From contig JAFGIA010000113.1 in NCBI GenBank assembly GCA_016929795.1, positions 1 to 18,262 on the forward strand: a DNA stretch of 18,262 nucleotides, read 5' to 3'. Positions within the stretch are counted from its first letter, which is position 1. Every line of letters begins with the position of its first letter. The translations under genes were made by a program, and so were the position numbers. Under the pieces are notes generated by a model that was not told where the DNA came from, ran no database searches, and saw only the letters and a program-made list of their open reading frames with translations. Below are positions 7,259 through 15,156 of this stretch, one piece after another. Source of the DNA: Anaerolineae bacterium. Its GTDB lineage: Bacteria; Chloroflexota; Anaerolineae; JAAYZQ01.

Positions 7259-8878
7259 ATGGCTATCGAAGCAGATGTGCTGGTGATCGGGTGTGGGATC
7301 GCAGGGGCGACCGCCGCGCTGCGCCTGGCAGAGGATGGGCAGCGCCAGGTGGCCGTGGTGACACGCAGCGCCGAGCCGCAAGAGTCGAACACGCGCTACG
7401 CGCAGGGCGGGATCGTGGGCCGCGGCCCGGGCGACACGGCGGCGCTGCTGGCGCGCGACATTCTGGCCGCCGGAGCCGGCCTGTCGCTGCCGGAGGCGGT
7501 GGGGCAGTTGGCGGAAGAGGGACCGAGCCTGGTGCGCGACGTGTTGATCGAGGAGGCGGGCGTGGCCTTTGACAGGGACGCGGAGGGCAGGCTGCGCTAC
7601 ACGCTCGAGGGCGGGCACTCGGTGCCGCGCGTGCTGCACGTGGGCGACGCCACGGGGCGCGCCATCGAGCGGGCACTGATCGAGCGCTTGCAGGCACGCC
7701 CGAACGTGAGGCTGATGATGGGCGCGACGGCAGTGGACCTGATCACGTCGTCGCACCACCTGCGCGACCCGCTGGCTGCCTACCGGCCGATCCGGTGCCA
7801 CGGCGCCTACGTGCTGGACCGCGACGAGGGTGCCGTGAAGCGCGTGCTGGCGGCGGCGACGGTGTTGGCGACAGGGGGAGTGGGGCAGATCTATCGCTAC
7901 ACGACAAACCCGGAGGGGGCGCGGGGCGACGGGCTGGCGATGGCCTACCGGGCCGGGGCACGGGTGGTGAACGCCGAATATGTGCAATTTCACCCCACCT
8001 CGCTGGCGGTGCCCGGCGCGGGCAATTTTCTCGTGTCTGAGGCGGTGCGTGGGGAGGGCGGGCGGCTCTACACACCTGATGGGCGCCACTTTATGGACGC
8101 ATACGCGCCAGAGTGGGGCGACCTGGCGCCGCGCGACGTGGTGGCACGCGCCATCCATCAGGAGATGATCGAGCATGGATACCCGCATGTGCTGCTCGAC
8201 CTGGCGTCGCACATGCCCGCCGAGCGCATCCGGGAGCGTTTTCCGACGATCTATGGCACGGCGCTGGAAGTGGGCGTGGACGTGAGCCTGGAGCCGATCC
8301 CGGTGGTGCCGGCGGCGCACTATTTCTGCGGTGGGGTGCTGGTGGATGGCCGGGGCAGGACGACGATCGAGGGGCTGTACGCCGCGGGCGAGGTGAGCTG
8401 CACGGGGGTGCACGGCGCGAACCGGCTGGCGAGCACGTCGCTGCTGGAGGGGTTGGTGTGGGGCGACCGCGCAGCACGCGACATTGCGGCGCGCACGGAC
8501 CTGCGCCCGGTGGACGAGGGCCAAGTGCCGCCGTGGGAAGATGTGGGCGACAACGCGCTGGCCGACCCGGTGCTCGTCTATCGCGACAGGCGGACGATCC
8601 AGCACGTGATGTGGCTGTATGTGGGGCTGGCGCGCAGCGGGCGGCGGCTGTGGCGCGCGCTGCGCGATCTGAACCACCTGTGGGAGACGATCGACGCCTT
8701 TTATCGCACGACGCGCCTGAGCGACGAGCTGATCGGGCTGCGCAACATGGCGCAGGCGGCGTGGGTGGTGACACGCGCGGCGTGGCACAACCACCAGTCG
8801 CATGGGGCGCATTACCGGGAAGACGCCAATGCCCTGGAGGAAGTGAGCCTGTACGACGCGGAAGGGCCATGGGCTTGA
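7259..8878 (+). CDS. nadB: L-aspartate oxidase
   Basis: A flavoenzyme that oxidises L-aspartate to iminoaspartate, the substrate of the NadA half encoded just upstream. The 539-aa length matches E. coli NadB. Visible features are the FAD-binding GCGIAG at residues 11-16, the family motif SNTRYAQGGI, ATGGVGQIY, the FHPTSL motif, EAVRGEGG, PRDVVARAI, and the C-terminal GLYAAGEVSCTGVHGANRLASTSLLEGLVWG. GGAGG lies directly before the ATG and the gap to nadCA is 9 bp, so co-transcription is near certain. With nadCA it gives the cell the whole aspartate route to nicotinate mononucleotide in two polypeptides. Confidence 0.96.
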   Translation: MAIEADVLVIGCGIAGATAALRLAEDGQRQVAVVTRSAEPQESNTRYAQGGIVGRGPGDTAALLARDILAAGAGLSLPEAVGQLAEEGPSLVRDVLIEEAGVAFDRDAEGRLRYTLEGGHSVPRVLHVGDATGRAIERALIERLQARPNVRLMMGATAVDLITSSHHLRDPLAAYRPIRCHGAYVLDRDEGAVKRVLAAATVLATGGVGQIYRYTTNPEGARGDGLAMAYRAGARVVNAEYVQFHPTSLAVPGAGNFLVSEAVRGEGGRLYTPDGRHFMDAYAPEWGDLAPRDVVARAIHQEMIEHGYPHVLLDLASHMPAERIRERFPTIYGTALEVGVDVSLEPIPVVPAAHYFCGGVLVDGRGRTTIEGLYAAGEVSCTGVHGANRLASTSLLEGLVWGDRAARDIAARTDLRPVDEGQVPPWEDVGDNALADPVLVYRDRRTIQHVMWLYVGLARSGRRLWRALRDLNHLWETIDAFYRTTRLSDELIGLRNMAQAAWVVTRAAWHNHQSHGAHYREDANALEEVSLYDAEGPWA

Positions 8879-8893
8879 GATGAGGAGGGAAGG

Positions 8894-10081
8894 ATGATCT
8901 CGTTGGTCGGGGAAAAGGTAAAGCAAGCGGCGGGGATTCTGTCGGAGGTGGGGATCGACCTGTGGCTGACTTTTGTGCGCGAGACGTCGGCGGGCGGCGA
9001 CCCGGTTCTGCCGCTGATCTATGGCGATGCCGATCTGACATGGCAGAGTGCACTGATCCTGACGCCGGCAGAAGAACCGGTGGCAATCGTGGGGCGATTC
9101 GAGGTGGAGGCGGCGCGGGCCACGGGGGCATACCCGGTGGTGGTGTCGTACGACGAATCGATCCGGCCGGAGCTGCTGCGCGCCATCGAGCGGATCGACC
9201 CGGCGCGCATTGCCGTGAACTATTCAGAGAATGACGTGCTGGCCGACGGGCTGGGCCATGGGCTGTACAAAGTGCTGGTGGGCTACCTGGAGGGCACGCC
9301 GTACGCCGGGCGCCTGGAGCCGGCAGAGGGGATCATCAGCCGGCTGCGCGGGCGCAAGACGCGGGGCGAGGTGGCACGGATCGCAGGCGCGATCGAGACG
9401 ACGCGCCAGATCTATGACGACATGTTCAACCGCATCCGGCCGGGGATGACCGAGATCGAGATCGGCGACTGGATGCTCGCCCAGGTGTCGCAGCGGGGGC
9501 TGGAGCCGGCGTGGCACGAGGGACACTGCCCGACGGTAAACGCCGGGCCCGCGTCGCCAGTGGGCCACGTGGGACGCACGGAGCAGAAGGTGGCGCGCGG
9601 CGAGCTGGTGCACTTTGATTTTGGGGTGAAGCAGAAAGGGTACTGCTCGGACGTGCAGCGCGTGGTGTATATGCTGGCGGCAGGAGAACGCGGCGCACCA
9701 GAGCCGGTTCAGCGGGCGTTCGACACGGTGGTGGGCGCGATCCAGGCGGCGGCCAAGGTGCTCAAGCCGGGGGTGTCAGGGTGGCAGGTGGATGAGGCAG
9801 CGCGGAAGGTGGTGATCGAGGCGGGGTATCCGGAGTACAAGCACGCCACAGGCCACCAGTTAGGACGCCTGGCGCACGACGGCGGCGCGCTGCTGGGCCC
9901 GCGCTGGCCGCGCTATGGCAACACGCCGCACCTGCCTGTGGAAGTGGGGCAGGTGTACACACTGGAGCTGGGCGTCGACGTGGCGGGGTATGGCTACGTG
10001 GGGCTGGAAGAGGATGTGCTGGTGACGGAAGGAGGGGCTGATTTTCTGACAGAGCCCCAGACGGAGCCGATCTTGCGCTAG
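8894..10081 (+). CDS. M24-family metallopeptidase (Xaa-Pro aminopeptidase-like)
   Basis: A 395-aa cytoplasmic peptidase with a creatinase-type N-terminal domain (about 1-160) and an M24 pita-bread catalytic domain. All five expected metal ligands can be placed: D242 (HFDFG), D253 (CSDVQR), H321 (ATGHQLG), E358 (TLELG) and E372 (GLEED). Family members remove N-terminal residues before proline or cleave related dipeptides; the substrate cannot be told from sequence. GAGGAGGG sits 4-5 bases before the ATG. The gene starts 15 bp after nadB, so it probably belongs to the same transcript, although no pathway link to NAD synthesis is apparent. Confidence 0.9.
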   Translation: MISLVGEKVKQAAGILSEVGIDLWLTFVRETSAGGDPVLPLIYGDADLTWQSALILTPAEEPVAIVGRFEVEAARATGAYPVVVSYDESIRPELLRAIERIDPARIAVNYSENDVLADGLGHGLYKVLVGYLEGTPYAGRLEPAEGIISRLRGRKTRGEVARIAGAIETTRQIYDDMFNRIRPGMTEIEIGDWMLAQVSQRGLEPAWHEGHCPTVNAGPASPVGHVGRTEQKVARGELVHFDFGVKQKGYCSDVQRVVYMLAAGERGAPEPVQRAFDTVVGAIQAAAKVLKPGVSGWQVDEAARKVVIEAGYPEYKHATGHQLGRLAHDGGALLGPRWPRYGNTPHLPVEVGQVYTLELGVDVAGYGYVGLEEDVLVTEGGADFLTEPQTEPILR

Positions 10082-10132
10082 TGCATGATGCAGTTGCTGG
10101 GATCATGCGCGCGCGGAAGGAAGAGGGGCGAG

Positions 10133-11158
10133 ATGCCAGATCGAATCGTATCGCCAAGGCAAAAGAGAGAGGAAGTGGGACTCGACGTGGGCCTGCGGCC
10201 GCAAAAGCTCGACGATTATATCGGGCAGGAGCGGGTGAAGGAGAACCTGCGCATCTTGATCGAGGCGGCGCAGGTGCGGCAAGAGTCGCTGGATCACGTG
10301 TTGATCTATGGCCCGCCCGGGTTGGGCAAGACGACGCTGGCACACGTGCTCGCCAACGAGATGGGGGTGGGGATCAAGGTGACGGCCGGCCCGGCCATCG
10401 AGCGCGCTGGCGACCTGGCAGCCATCCTGACGAATCTGCGCGAAGGCGATATCCTGTTTGTCGACGAGGTGCACCGCCTGGGACGGGTGGTGGAAGAGGT
10501 GCTCTACCCGGCGATGGAGGATTATGCGCTCGACATTGTGATTGGCAAGGGGCCGGGAGCGCGCAGCATCCGCCTGTCGCTGCCGCATTTTACGATCGTC
10601 GGCGCGACGACGCGCCTGGCCCTGATGACGGCCCCCCTGCGCGCCCGGTTCGGCGCCGTATACCGCCTCGACTTTTACGGCCAGGAAGCGATGGTGGCGA
10701 TCGTGCACCGCTCGGCCGCGATCCTGGGCGTGGAGATCGAGGAGGACGGGGTGGCGGAAATAGCTCGCCGGGCACGCGGCACACCACGCGTGGCGAACCG
10801 GCTGCTAAAGCGGGTGAGGGATTATGCCCAGGTGCGCGCCGACGGGATGATCACGCGCGCGGTGGCGCAGGACGCGCTGGCGCTGCTCGAGGTGGACCCG
10901 CTGGGCCTGGATGACCTGGACAGGCGCGTGCTGCACACGATCGTTGAAAAGTTTGACGGGGGGCCGGTGGGGCTGGACACGGTGGCGGCGGCGCTGTCGG
11001 AGGAATCGGATACGATTATGGACGTAGTGGAGCCGTACCTGCTCCAGCTCGGATTCTTGAACCGGACGCCGCGCGGGCGGATGGCGACGCGGCGGGCATA
11101 CGAGCACCTGGGGTGCGCGTATGAGGAGGAGGAAGGGGAACAGCCGGCATTGTTCTAG
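10133..11158 (+). CDS. ruvB: Holliday junction branch-migration ATPase RuvB
   Basis: RuvB is the hexameric AAA+ motor that drives branch migration of Holliday junctions with RuvA. The 341-aa protein has Walker A GPPGLGKT (60-67), Walker B ending in DEVH (111-114), sensor GATTR (157-161), the arginine-finger region APLRARFG and a C-terminal winged-helix domain ending [17 protein letters not shown]. The frame is open upstream to 10085, but ATG 10133 follows AAGAGGGG at good spacing and gives the usual short RuvB N-terminus. ruvA and ruvC are not in the window. It lies 51 bp after the M24 peptidase and ends the plus-strand run. Confidence 0.97.
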   Translation: MPDRIVSPRQKREEVGLDVGLRPQKLDDYIGQERVKENLRILIEAAQVRQESLDHVLIYGPPGLGKTTLAHVLANEMGVGIKVTAGPAIERAGDLAAILTNLREGDILFVDEVHRLGRVVEEVLYPAMEDYALDIVIGKGPGARSIRLSLPHFTIVGATTRLALMTAPLRARFGAVYRLDFYGQEAMVAIVHRSAAILGVEIEEDGVAEIARRARGTPRVANRLLKRVRDYAQVRADGMITRAVAQDALALLEVDPLGLDDLDRRVLHTIVEKFDGGPVGLDTVAAALSEESDTIMDVVEPYLLQLGFLNRTPRGRMATRRAYEHLGCAYEEEEGEQPALF

Positions 11159-11159
11159 G

Positions 11160-11236
11160 GCAGGTGGGGCGCGCCTCGCGCCTGTGGCCGAGCAGGCGCT
11201 CGGCCGTCCCAGGGCACGCCGGCGCGCCCCACCTGC
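11160..11236. terminator. Nested inverted repeat between convergent genes
   Basis: GCAGGTGGGGCGCGCC (11160-11175) pairs perfectly with 11221-11236. Inside is a second stem, GGCCGAGC (11186-11193) with GCTCGGCC (11198-11205). It starts two bases after the ruvB stop codon and ends four bases before the stop codon of the convergent slipin gene, so it can act as a symmetrical barrier or mRNA end in both directions. There is no T tract on either side, so it is not a classic intrinsic terminator. Confidence 0.6.
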
Positions 11237-11239
11237 GAG

Positions 11240-12025
11240 TCACTCCTGCGTCTTGGCGCGCTCGAACCACTGACTGAACGCGTTGAGGAACTCGATGGGG
11301 ACGGGAAAGATGATGGTCGAGTTCTTTTCGACGGCGATCTCGGTCAGGGTCTGCAGGTAGCGGAGCTGGAGCGCGGCGGGCTGCTGGGCGATGACGCTGG
11401 CGGCGTCCTGGAGCTGCTGGGCGGCGTCGAACTCGCCCGACGCGTGGATGATCTTGGCACGCTTTTCGCGCTCGGCTTCGGCCTGGCGGGCCATGGCGCG
11501 CTTCATCGAGTCAGGCAGCTCCACGTCCTTGACCTCGACGATGCTGACCTTGATGCCCCACGGCTCGGTGGCCTCGTCGATGATCTGCTGGAGCTTCTGG
11601 TTGATCTGGTCGCGGTGGATGAGCAGCTCGTCCAGGTCGGACTGGCCGAGGACAGAGCGCAAGCTGGTCTGCGCGATCTGCCACGTCGCCCGCTGAAAGT
11701 CTTCGATCTGGACGATCGCATCCGCCGGATCAATCACTCTGAAATAAGCCACCGCATTCACACGCACGGTGACATTGTCGCGCGTGATCGCCTCCTGGGC
11801 CGGGATGTCGAGGGTGACGACACGCAGGTCAACCTTGACCATGCGGTCGACAAAGGGGATGATGAAAAAGATGCCGGGCCCCTTGACGCCCGCCAGGCGA
11901 CCGAGGCGAAAAATCACACCCCGCTCATATTCCTGAACAACTTTGACGGCGGCAGCGACGAGGAGAATGAGGAAGACAATGATCACGCCAATGCCCGATA
12001 CCAAGAACTCGATTATTTCTCCCAT
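11240..12025 (-). CDS. SPFH/Band 7 membrane protein (slipin/stomatin-like)
   Basis: A 261-aa membrane-anchored scaffold protein. One hydrophobic segment (about residues 9-29) is followed by the slipin signature VVQEYERGVIFRLGR, then GPGIFFIIPFVD, the SPFH domain with TLDIPAQEAITRDNVTV, and an alanine/glutamate-rich helix (MKRAMARQAEAEREKRAKII). Family members form oligomeric rings in membranes and often partner with an NfeD protein or membrane protease. No nfeD gene is adjacent here. AGGAGG lies 5-6 bases before the ATG. A strong promoter (12148-12176) and a palindromic leader element lie just upstream, so it is transcribed separately from the kinase gene before it. Confidence 0.93.
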   Translation of the reverse strand: MGEIIEFLVSGIGVIIVFLILLVAAAVKVVQEYERGVIFRLGRLAGVKGPGIFFIIPFVDRMVKVDLRVVTLDIPAQEAITRDNVTVRVNAVAYFRVIDPADAIVQIEDFQRATWQIAQTSLRSVLGQSDLDELLIHRDQINQKLQQIIDEATEPWGIKVSIVEVKDVELPDSMKRAMARQAEAEREKRAKIIHASGEFDAAQQLQDAASVIAQQPAALQLRYLQTLTEIAVEKNSTIIFPVPIEFLNAFSQWFERAKTQE

Positions 12026-12068
12026 GGAGCCTCCTGTTCGATTTTCAACTGCTTTGGAAGGTTAGACA

Positions 12069-12145
12069 TATCATCTCAATAACCTGGGGGACGTAGGACG
12101 GATTGGCAACCGGCCCTACATCCCACCCCGACTTTCGAGATGATA
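12069..12145. repeat. 77-bp inverted element with 35-bp core, copy 2
   Basis: The outer arms are TATCATCTC (12069-12077) and GAGATGATA (12137-12145). The core at 12089-12123 is an imperfect hairpin of the same length as the element at 2906-2940, with 5 mismatches. The outer arm begins at the predicted transcription start of the slipin gene, so the whole element would be in its leader. It may be a small non-autonomous mobile repeat or an RNA hairpin with a role. Confidence 0.75.
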
Positions 12146-12147
12146 CG

Positions 12148-12176
12148 ATTATACAACATCCCGGCACGAAAAGCAA
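12148..12176 (-). promoter_or_regulatory. Strong promoter of the slipin gene
   Basis: On the minus strand TTGCTT (12176-12171), exactly 17 bp, then the perfect TATAAT (12153-12148). The -35 box abuts the kinase stop codon at 12177. The predicted start near 12141 gives a leader of about 115 nt holding the palindromic element. Confidence 0.75.
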
Positions 12177-13199
12177 CTAGGCGGCCCCCGGAACCGGGAC
12201 AGCGGATGCCTTTTGCCGGGCGTGGACGGCGGCTCCGAGCACGCCGGCATGGTCTCCCAGCTCGGATGGCACGATGCGCACCTCGCTGGCGCCGGCCTGC
12301 AGGATAAAGTGCTGGCGCGCGGTGGCGGCAATCGGGTCGACGAATTCCTGGCCCAACGACTCGACGACGCCGCCGCCAAAGACCACGACCTGGGGATCGA
12401 GGATATTGACGATGGAGGCGGTCAAGAGGCCGAGATACCACTGGGCGCGATCCATGATCTCGGTGACGAGGGGGTCGCCCTGGTGGAGGGCATTGGCCAG
12501 CACGCTGCTATTGATCGGTTTTTTGCCTCCTTCGGTGAGCTGGGGGATGAGGCTTTCGCGCCCGGCCGACAGGCCAATCTCGATGTCACGCTCGATGGCG
12601 GTGCGGCTGGCGAGCGCCTCGGCGCAGCCGTGCCGGCCGCAGCCACACAGGGGGCCGCCGGCCATGAGGGTCATGTGCCCGATCTCGCCCGCGGCGCTGC
12701 GCGCGCCGGCACGCAGCTTGCCCTCGAGGATGAGGCCACCGCCGATGCCTGTGCCGACAAAGACGCCCACCATATCGCGCGTGCCCCGGCCGGCACCGAA
12801 GGTGTACTCGCCCAGCGTGCCCAGGTTGACGTCGTTTTCCACGCACACAGGCACGCCCAGCTTTTCGGAGAGGCGCGGGCCGAGCGCGACCTGCTCCCAG
12901 CCAGGCAGATTGGGCGGGGTGTAGACGATGCCAGCCTCGGGATCGATGGGGCCGGGCGCCCCGACGCCGATGGCCGCGATCTGGTGCCACGAGAGGCCGG
13001 CTTTTTCAACGGCCTCGCTGGCGGTTTGGGCCAAACGATCGATTACTTTGTCGGGGCCCTGGTCGGCCCGGGTCTTGTTTTTGGCTTCGGCGACGATGTG
13101 GCCCTCGGCGTCGACGATGGCGGCCAGGATCTTGGTGCCGCCCAGGTCCATGCCGATGACGTAGGGGTGGGTTGGCTGCTGGTGGCTATCGGTTGCCAT
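12177..13199 (-). CDS. ROK-family sugar kinase, probable glucokinase
   Basis: A 340-aa cytoplasmic kinase likely to phosphorylate glucose or another hexose with ATP. It has the N-terminal phosphate motif DLGGTK (18-23), the catalytic END (Asp123), GTGIGGG (149-155), GEIGH (171-175) and the ROK zinc site of H175 with C185, C187 and C192 in CGCGRHGC. There is no N-terminal DNA-binding domain, so it is an enzyme rather than a ROK repressor. ATG 13199 is chosen because GGAGGAG precedes it at 6 bases and the upstream extension is not protein-like. It follows the thioesterase gene by 37 bp, probably on the same transcript. Glucokinase is the commonest role for this architecture, but N-acetylglucosamine or mannose kinase cannot be excluded. 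Confidence 0.92.
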   Translation of the reverse strand: MATDSHQQPTHPYVIGMDLGGTKILAAIVDAEGHIVAEAKNKTRADQGPDKVIDRLAQTASEAVEKAGLSWHQIAAIGVGAPGPIDPEAGIVYTPPNLPGWEQVALGPRLSEKLGVPVCVENDVNLGTLGEYTFGAGRGTRDMVGVFVGTGIGGGLILEGKLRAGARSAAGEIGHMTLMAGGPLCGCGRHGCAEALASRTAIERDIEIGLSAGRESLIPQLTEGGKKPINSSVLANALHQGDPLVTEIMDRAQWYLGLLTASIVNILDPQVVVFGGGVVESLGQEFVDPIAATARQHFILQAGASEVRIVPSELGDHAGVLGAAVHARQKASAVPVPGAA

Positions 13200-13236
13200 G
13201 GCTCTCCTCCTTGACTTGTTCTCGCTCAGAGGCACT

Positions 13237-13692
13237 CTAGTCGGGCACAACCTCCCAGAAGTCGAGCTCTGATTTGGCCTGCTCGACCACCTCGTCGGGA
13301 ATGCGGATGTATAGGCCGCTGCCTTCGACCAGGCACGTGCCGTCGGGCAGTTGAATCTCACCGCGGGCCTCGTAGGCGCGGGAGCGATTGCGCGTCAGCT
13401 CGGCGATGATGGTGAGCTCGGCGTTGAGGGGCACGGGGCGCCGGTAGCGGATCTCGAGCCGGCCAGTCATGGCCCACACGTCGTCAGGGGTGAGCACGCG
13501 GCCCATGACTTCGTCCAATAGAGTGCCGGCGATCCCGCCGTGGAGCTGACCGGGAAAGCCCTGGTGCTCGGGCCGGGGCTGGAAGCGGGCGATGCAGCGG
13601 CCGGCGTCGTCGGTGTAGAATTTCAGGTGCAGGCCGATGGGATTGTCGATGCCGCAGACAAAGCACATGCGGGAGTTGGGTTGTTTTTCCAT
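13237..13692 (-). CDS. Hotdog-fold thioesterase (PaaI-like)
   Basis: A 151-aa protein of the size and pattern of PaaI/YbgC-like acyl-CoA thioesterases. The N-terminus has a Cys-x2-Cys element in MCFVCGIDNPIGL, a feature I recall in a subset of this family. The central helix carries HGGIAGTLLDE, with the Gly-Gly and acidic residue (about D60) expected at the active site, followed by the strand-rich half (RLEIRYRRPVPL). Substrate unknown. GGAGA lies about 7 bases before the ATG and a strong promoter lies at 13734-13762. The first 61 residues and the promoter are duplicated at 15195-15435. Confidence 0.86.
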   Translation of the reverse strand: MEKQPNSRMCFVCGIDNPIGLHLKFYTDDAGRCIARFQPRPEHQGFPGQLHGGIAGTLLDEVMGRVLTPDDVWAMTGRLEIRYRRPVPLNAELTIIAELTRNRSRAYEARGEIQLPDGTCLVEGSGLYIRIPDEVVEQAKSELDFWEVVPD

Positions 13693-13766
13693 GATGTTTT
13701 CTCCGGTCGTTGTTGAATTCCGGTGCTGGCTGAATTATAGCATCGACGCTGGGTTTGAGCAAACGT
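13510..13766. repeat. Duplicated segment, original copy
   Basis: This segment covers the first 61 codons of the thioesterase gene, its leader and its promoter. It recurs in the same orientation at 15195-15435. The coding parts differ at about 14 of 183 bases by eye. The leaders differ by an indel, and the promoter block is nearly identical. Confidence 0.9.
13734..13762 (-). promoter_or_regulatory. Promoter of the thioesterase-kinase unit
   Basis: On the minus strand TTGCTC (13762-13757), 17 bp, TATAAT (13739-13734). The predicted start near 13727 gives a short leader of about 35 nt with GGAGA before the ATG. The same promoter, with TTGCCC at -35, is kept in the duplicate at 15403-15431. Confidence 0.75.
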
Positions 13767-13951
13767 CCTCGATCCCAAGAAGGCGCTATTCACTTCCTCT
13801 TTAGTGTTCGATTGAGCGCCGCTGAAGCCACAACCGGCATTGGGGTCATCAGGCTCAGGAGGCTTTGTCATCCAAATCCCGTTTCAGAAGTGAGAACTCG
13901 TGATACCTTGGCCCAATCACCTTCGAAAACCATCCACAAGGCTGATAAGAA

Positions 13952-13969
13952 ATCCCCCATATGGGGGAT
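13952..13969. promoter_or_regulatory. 18-bp perfect palindrome, probable operator
   Basis: ATCCCCCAT meets its exact reverse complement ATGGGGGAT with no spacer. The right edge overlaps the -35 box of the promoter for the CPBP protease gene, the usual position for a dimeric repressor or activator site. No regulator gene is adjacent. The 5-bp C/G runs on each side of an AT centre give a distinctive motif to search for elsewhere in the genome. Confidence 0.5.
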
Positions 13970-13997
13970 GACAGATCACCCAGGGAGCGGCTACACT
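13968..13997 (+). promoter_or_regulatory. Promoter of the CPBP protease gene
   Basis: ATGACA (13968-13973), 18 bp, TACACT (13992-13997). The start would be near 14004, leaving a leader of about 60 nt. The -35 box overlaps the palindrome at 13952-13969. Confidence 0.45.
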
Positions 13998-14065
13998 GAC
14001 AGTATAGGAGGTGGCGGGCCCGTTAGGCTGCTGTTGCGCACTACCTTCAGGAGGGGAGCAAGAAA

Positions 14066-14923
14066 ATGTCTGTCATCAGAAACGATGCTGGTGGGATCAG
14101 GTTGGTATGGAGACTCATACTCGTCATCCTGCTCTACGTAGCTGTCGCAGTTCTTCTCCGTTTCATACCCATCAGGCTACTCACTGCTTCTCTGGTCAGG
14201 GACGGTATGGCACAAGGAAGCGCACTCGAGAGAGCCAACACCATTATTCTTAAAGATCCAATCTGGTCCATAGTGATAGGCACTATTAGCGGTCTCATGG
14301 GGCTTCTGGTCGTCTGGTTTCTGGTGCATGTAGTTGAAAGGTCCAAGTTTACCTGGAAGACAGTGGGACTGGATTGGAGGGGAAACAGCCCTTTGTTGAT
14401 TCTGGTGGGTACTGTATTGGCTTTCCTCCTATTCATTGCCTACATGCTGATTGGGTATCTCCTTGGATCTTCCGGTTCTTCACTGAGCGCCTCACTCATG
14501 GGGGTGGGTATTGCGATCTTCTTCCAGAAGTTCATCCTCTACATCGGAATGGGTTTTGGTGAAGAGGTCGTGTTCAGGGGATATGTACAGACAAGAGCGG
14601 TGGCACGACTTGGAGTGGTCTGGGGGATTCTAGTTACCGCTGTTGTATTCATCTTGCTGCATCAGATATCCTACAATATATCACTCGTTACTGCTCTTTC
14701 TGGCACAATGCTCTGGATAACCATTGGGGCGCTGTATCACTTGAGCAAGTCACTCTATCTTGTTGGTATGTTCCATGGGGTCATGAATATCCTGTTGAAC
14801 ACTCTGAGTTTCGACGTTACCGACGTTGGCGGAATGGTGGTGCATGCACTCGCCCTGCTCATTCTCATCGTTATCGCGTCTCTGGCAATGAGGCAACATC
14901 ATCTCCGCTCAAGTCCAGCCTAA
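14066..14923 (+). CDS. CPBP-family intramembrane metalloprotease
   Basis: A 285-aa polytopic membrane protein of the CPBP (CAAX protease/bacteriocin-processing, Abi) family. Motif 1 is E166-E167-x3-R171 in GEEVVFRGY, motif 2 ends at H199 in FILLHQ, and a third motif is H237-x3-N241 in FHGVMN, all in the expected order. About seven or eight hydrophobic segments are visible (near 15-35, 67-90, 110-133, 147-163, 183-198, 206-225, 258-275). In other bacteria such proteins process prenylated or secreted peptides or give immunity to self-made bacteriocins; the substrate here is unknown. GGAGGGG lies about 9 bases before the ATG. The gene is clearly lower in GC than the housekeeping genes and lies between two copies of a thioesterase segment, suggesting acquisition. 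Confidence 0.92.
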   Translation: MSVIRNDAGGIRLVWRLILVILLYVAVAVLLRFIPIRLLTASLVRDGMAQGSALERANTIILKDPIWSIVIGTISGLMGLLVVWFLVHVVERSKFTWKTVGLDWRGNSPLLILVGTVLAFLLFIAYMLIGYLLGSSGSSLSASLMGVGIAIFFQKFILYIGMGFGEEVVFRGYVQTRAVARLGVVWGILVTAVVFILLHQISYNISLVTALSGTMLWITIGALYHLSKSLYLVGMFHGVMNILLNTLSFDVTDVGGMVVHALALLILIVIASLAMRQHHLRSSPA

Positions 14924-15011
14924 GCATCGCAGCCCAACACGGCGCCAGCGGACACTGGCTTCGTTGGCGGTGGTTTGCCTCCCATTTCCCAGAAACATAC
15001 AGCAATCGAGC

Positions 15012-15033
15012 AGGTGTCGTGCCTGCGACACCG
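15012..15033. repeat. Short inverted repeat GGTGTCG/CGACACC
   Basis: GGTGTCG (15013-15019) and CGACACC (15026-15032) flank a 6-nt loop, with further partial pairing outside. It lies 90 bp after the CPBP stop codon. It lacks a T tract, so it is better seen as a REP-like hairpin than a proven terminator. The rest of 14924-15096 shows no gene. Confidence 0.55.
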
Positions 15034-15096
15034 CTGCCACTGGGCGCTGCCGTACGGCAATGCCAGCCAGGTCCAGCATTCTCTGAGAAAGCGTCC

Positions 15097-15156
15097 TCAT
15101 TTCTGCGCTATAATATCTATTTCTTGTTTCTTCAAGGTGCGGTAATACTCAGTCAT
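15097..15156 (-). other. Tiny 19-codon frame after the truncated thioesterase
   Basis: ATG at 15156 opens a frame ending TAA/TGA-side at 15097 whose product is MTEYYRTLKKQEIDIIAQK. Its start overlaps the stop of the truncated thioesterase frame as ATGA. The peptide has an ordinary amino-acid mix unlike the low-complexity shadows in GC-rich DNA, so it may be the remnant of a gene cut by the rearrangement. It is too short to identify and may not be translated. Confidence 0.25.

Noticed and set aside
6593..8926. 777-codon minus-strand frame opposite nadCA and nadB
   Set aside because: Same explanation. It crosses two well-supported genes and has the Arg/His/Gln/Pro composition of an antisense shadow.
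13200..13361. 54-residue N-terminal extension of the ROK kinase, possibly a DNA-binding domain
   Set aside because: The translation is not helix-turn-helix-like and overlaps the thioesterase gene; a strong ribosome-binding site marks ATG 13199.
13755..14141. Plus-strand frame running into the CPBP gene
   Set aside because: It lacks a ribosome-binding site, covers the palindrome and promoter, and overlaps the CPBP start in another frame; no protein family is recognisable.
15103..15125. TATAAT at about 15109 on the plus strand as a promoter
   Set aside because: No acceptable -35 box at 16-18 bp and no plus-strand gene follows before the truncated minus-strand copy.
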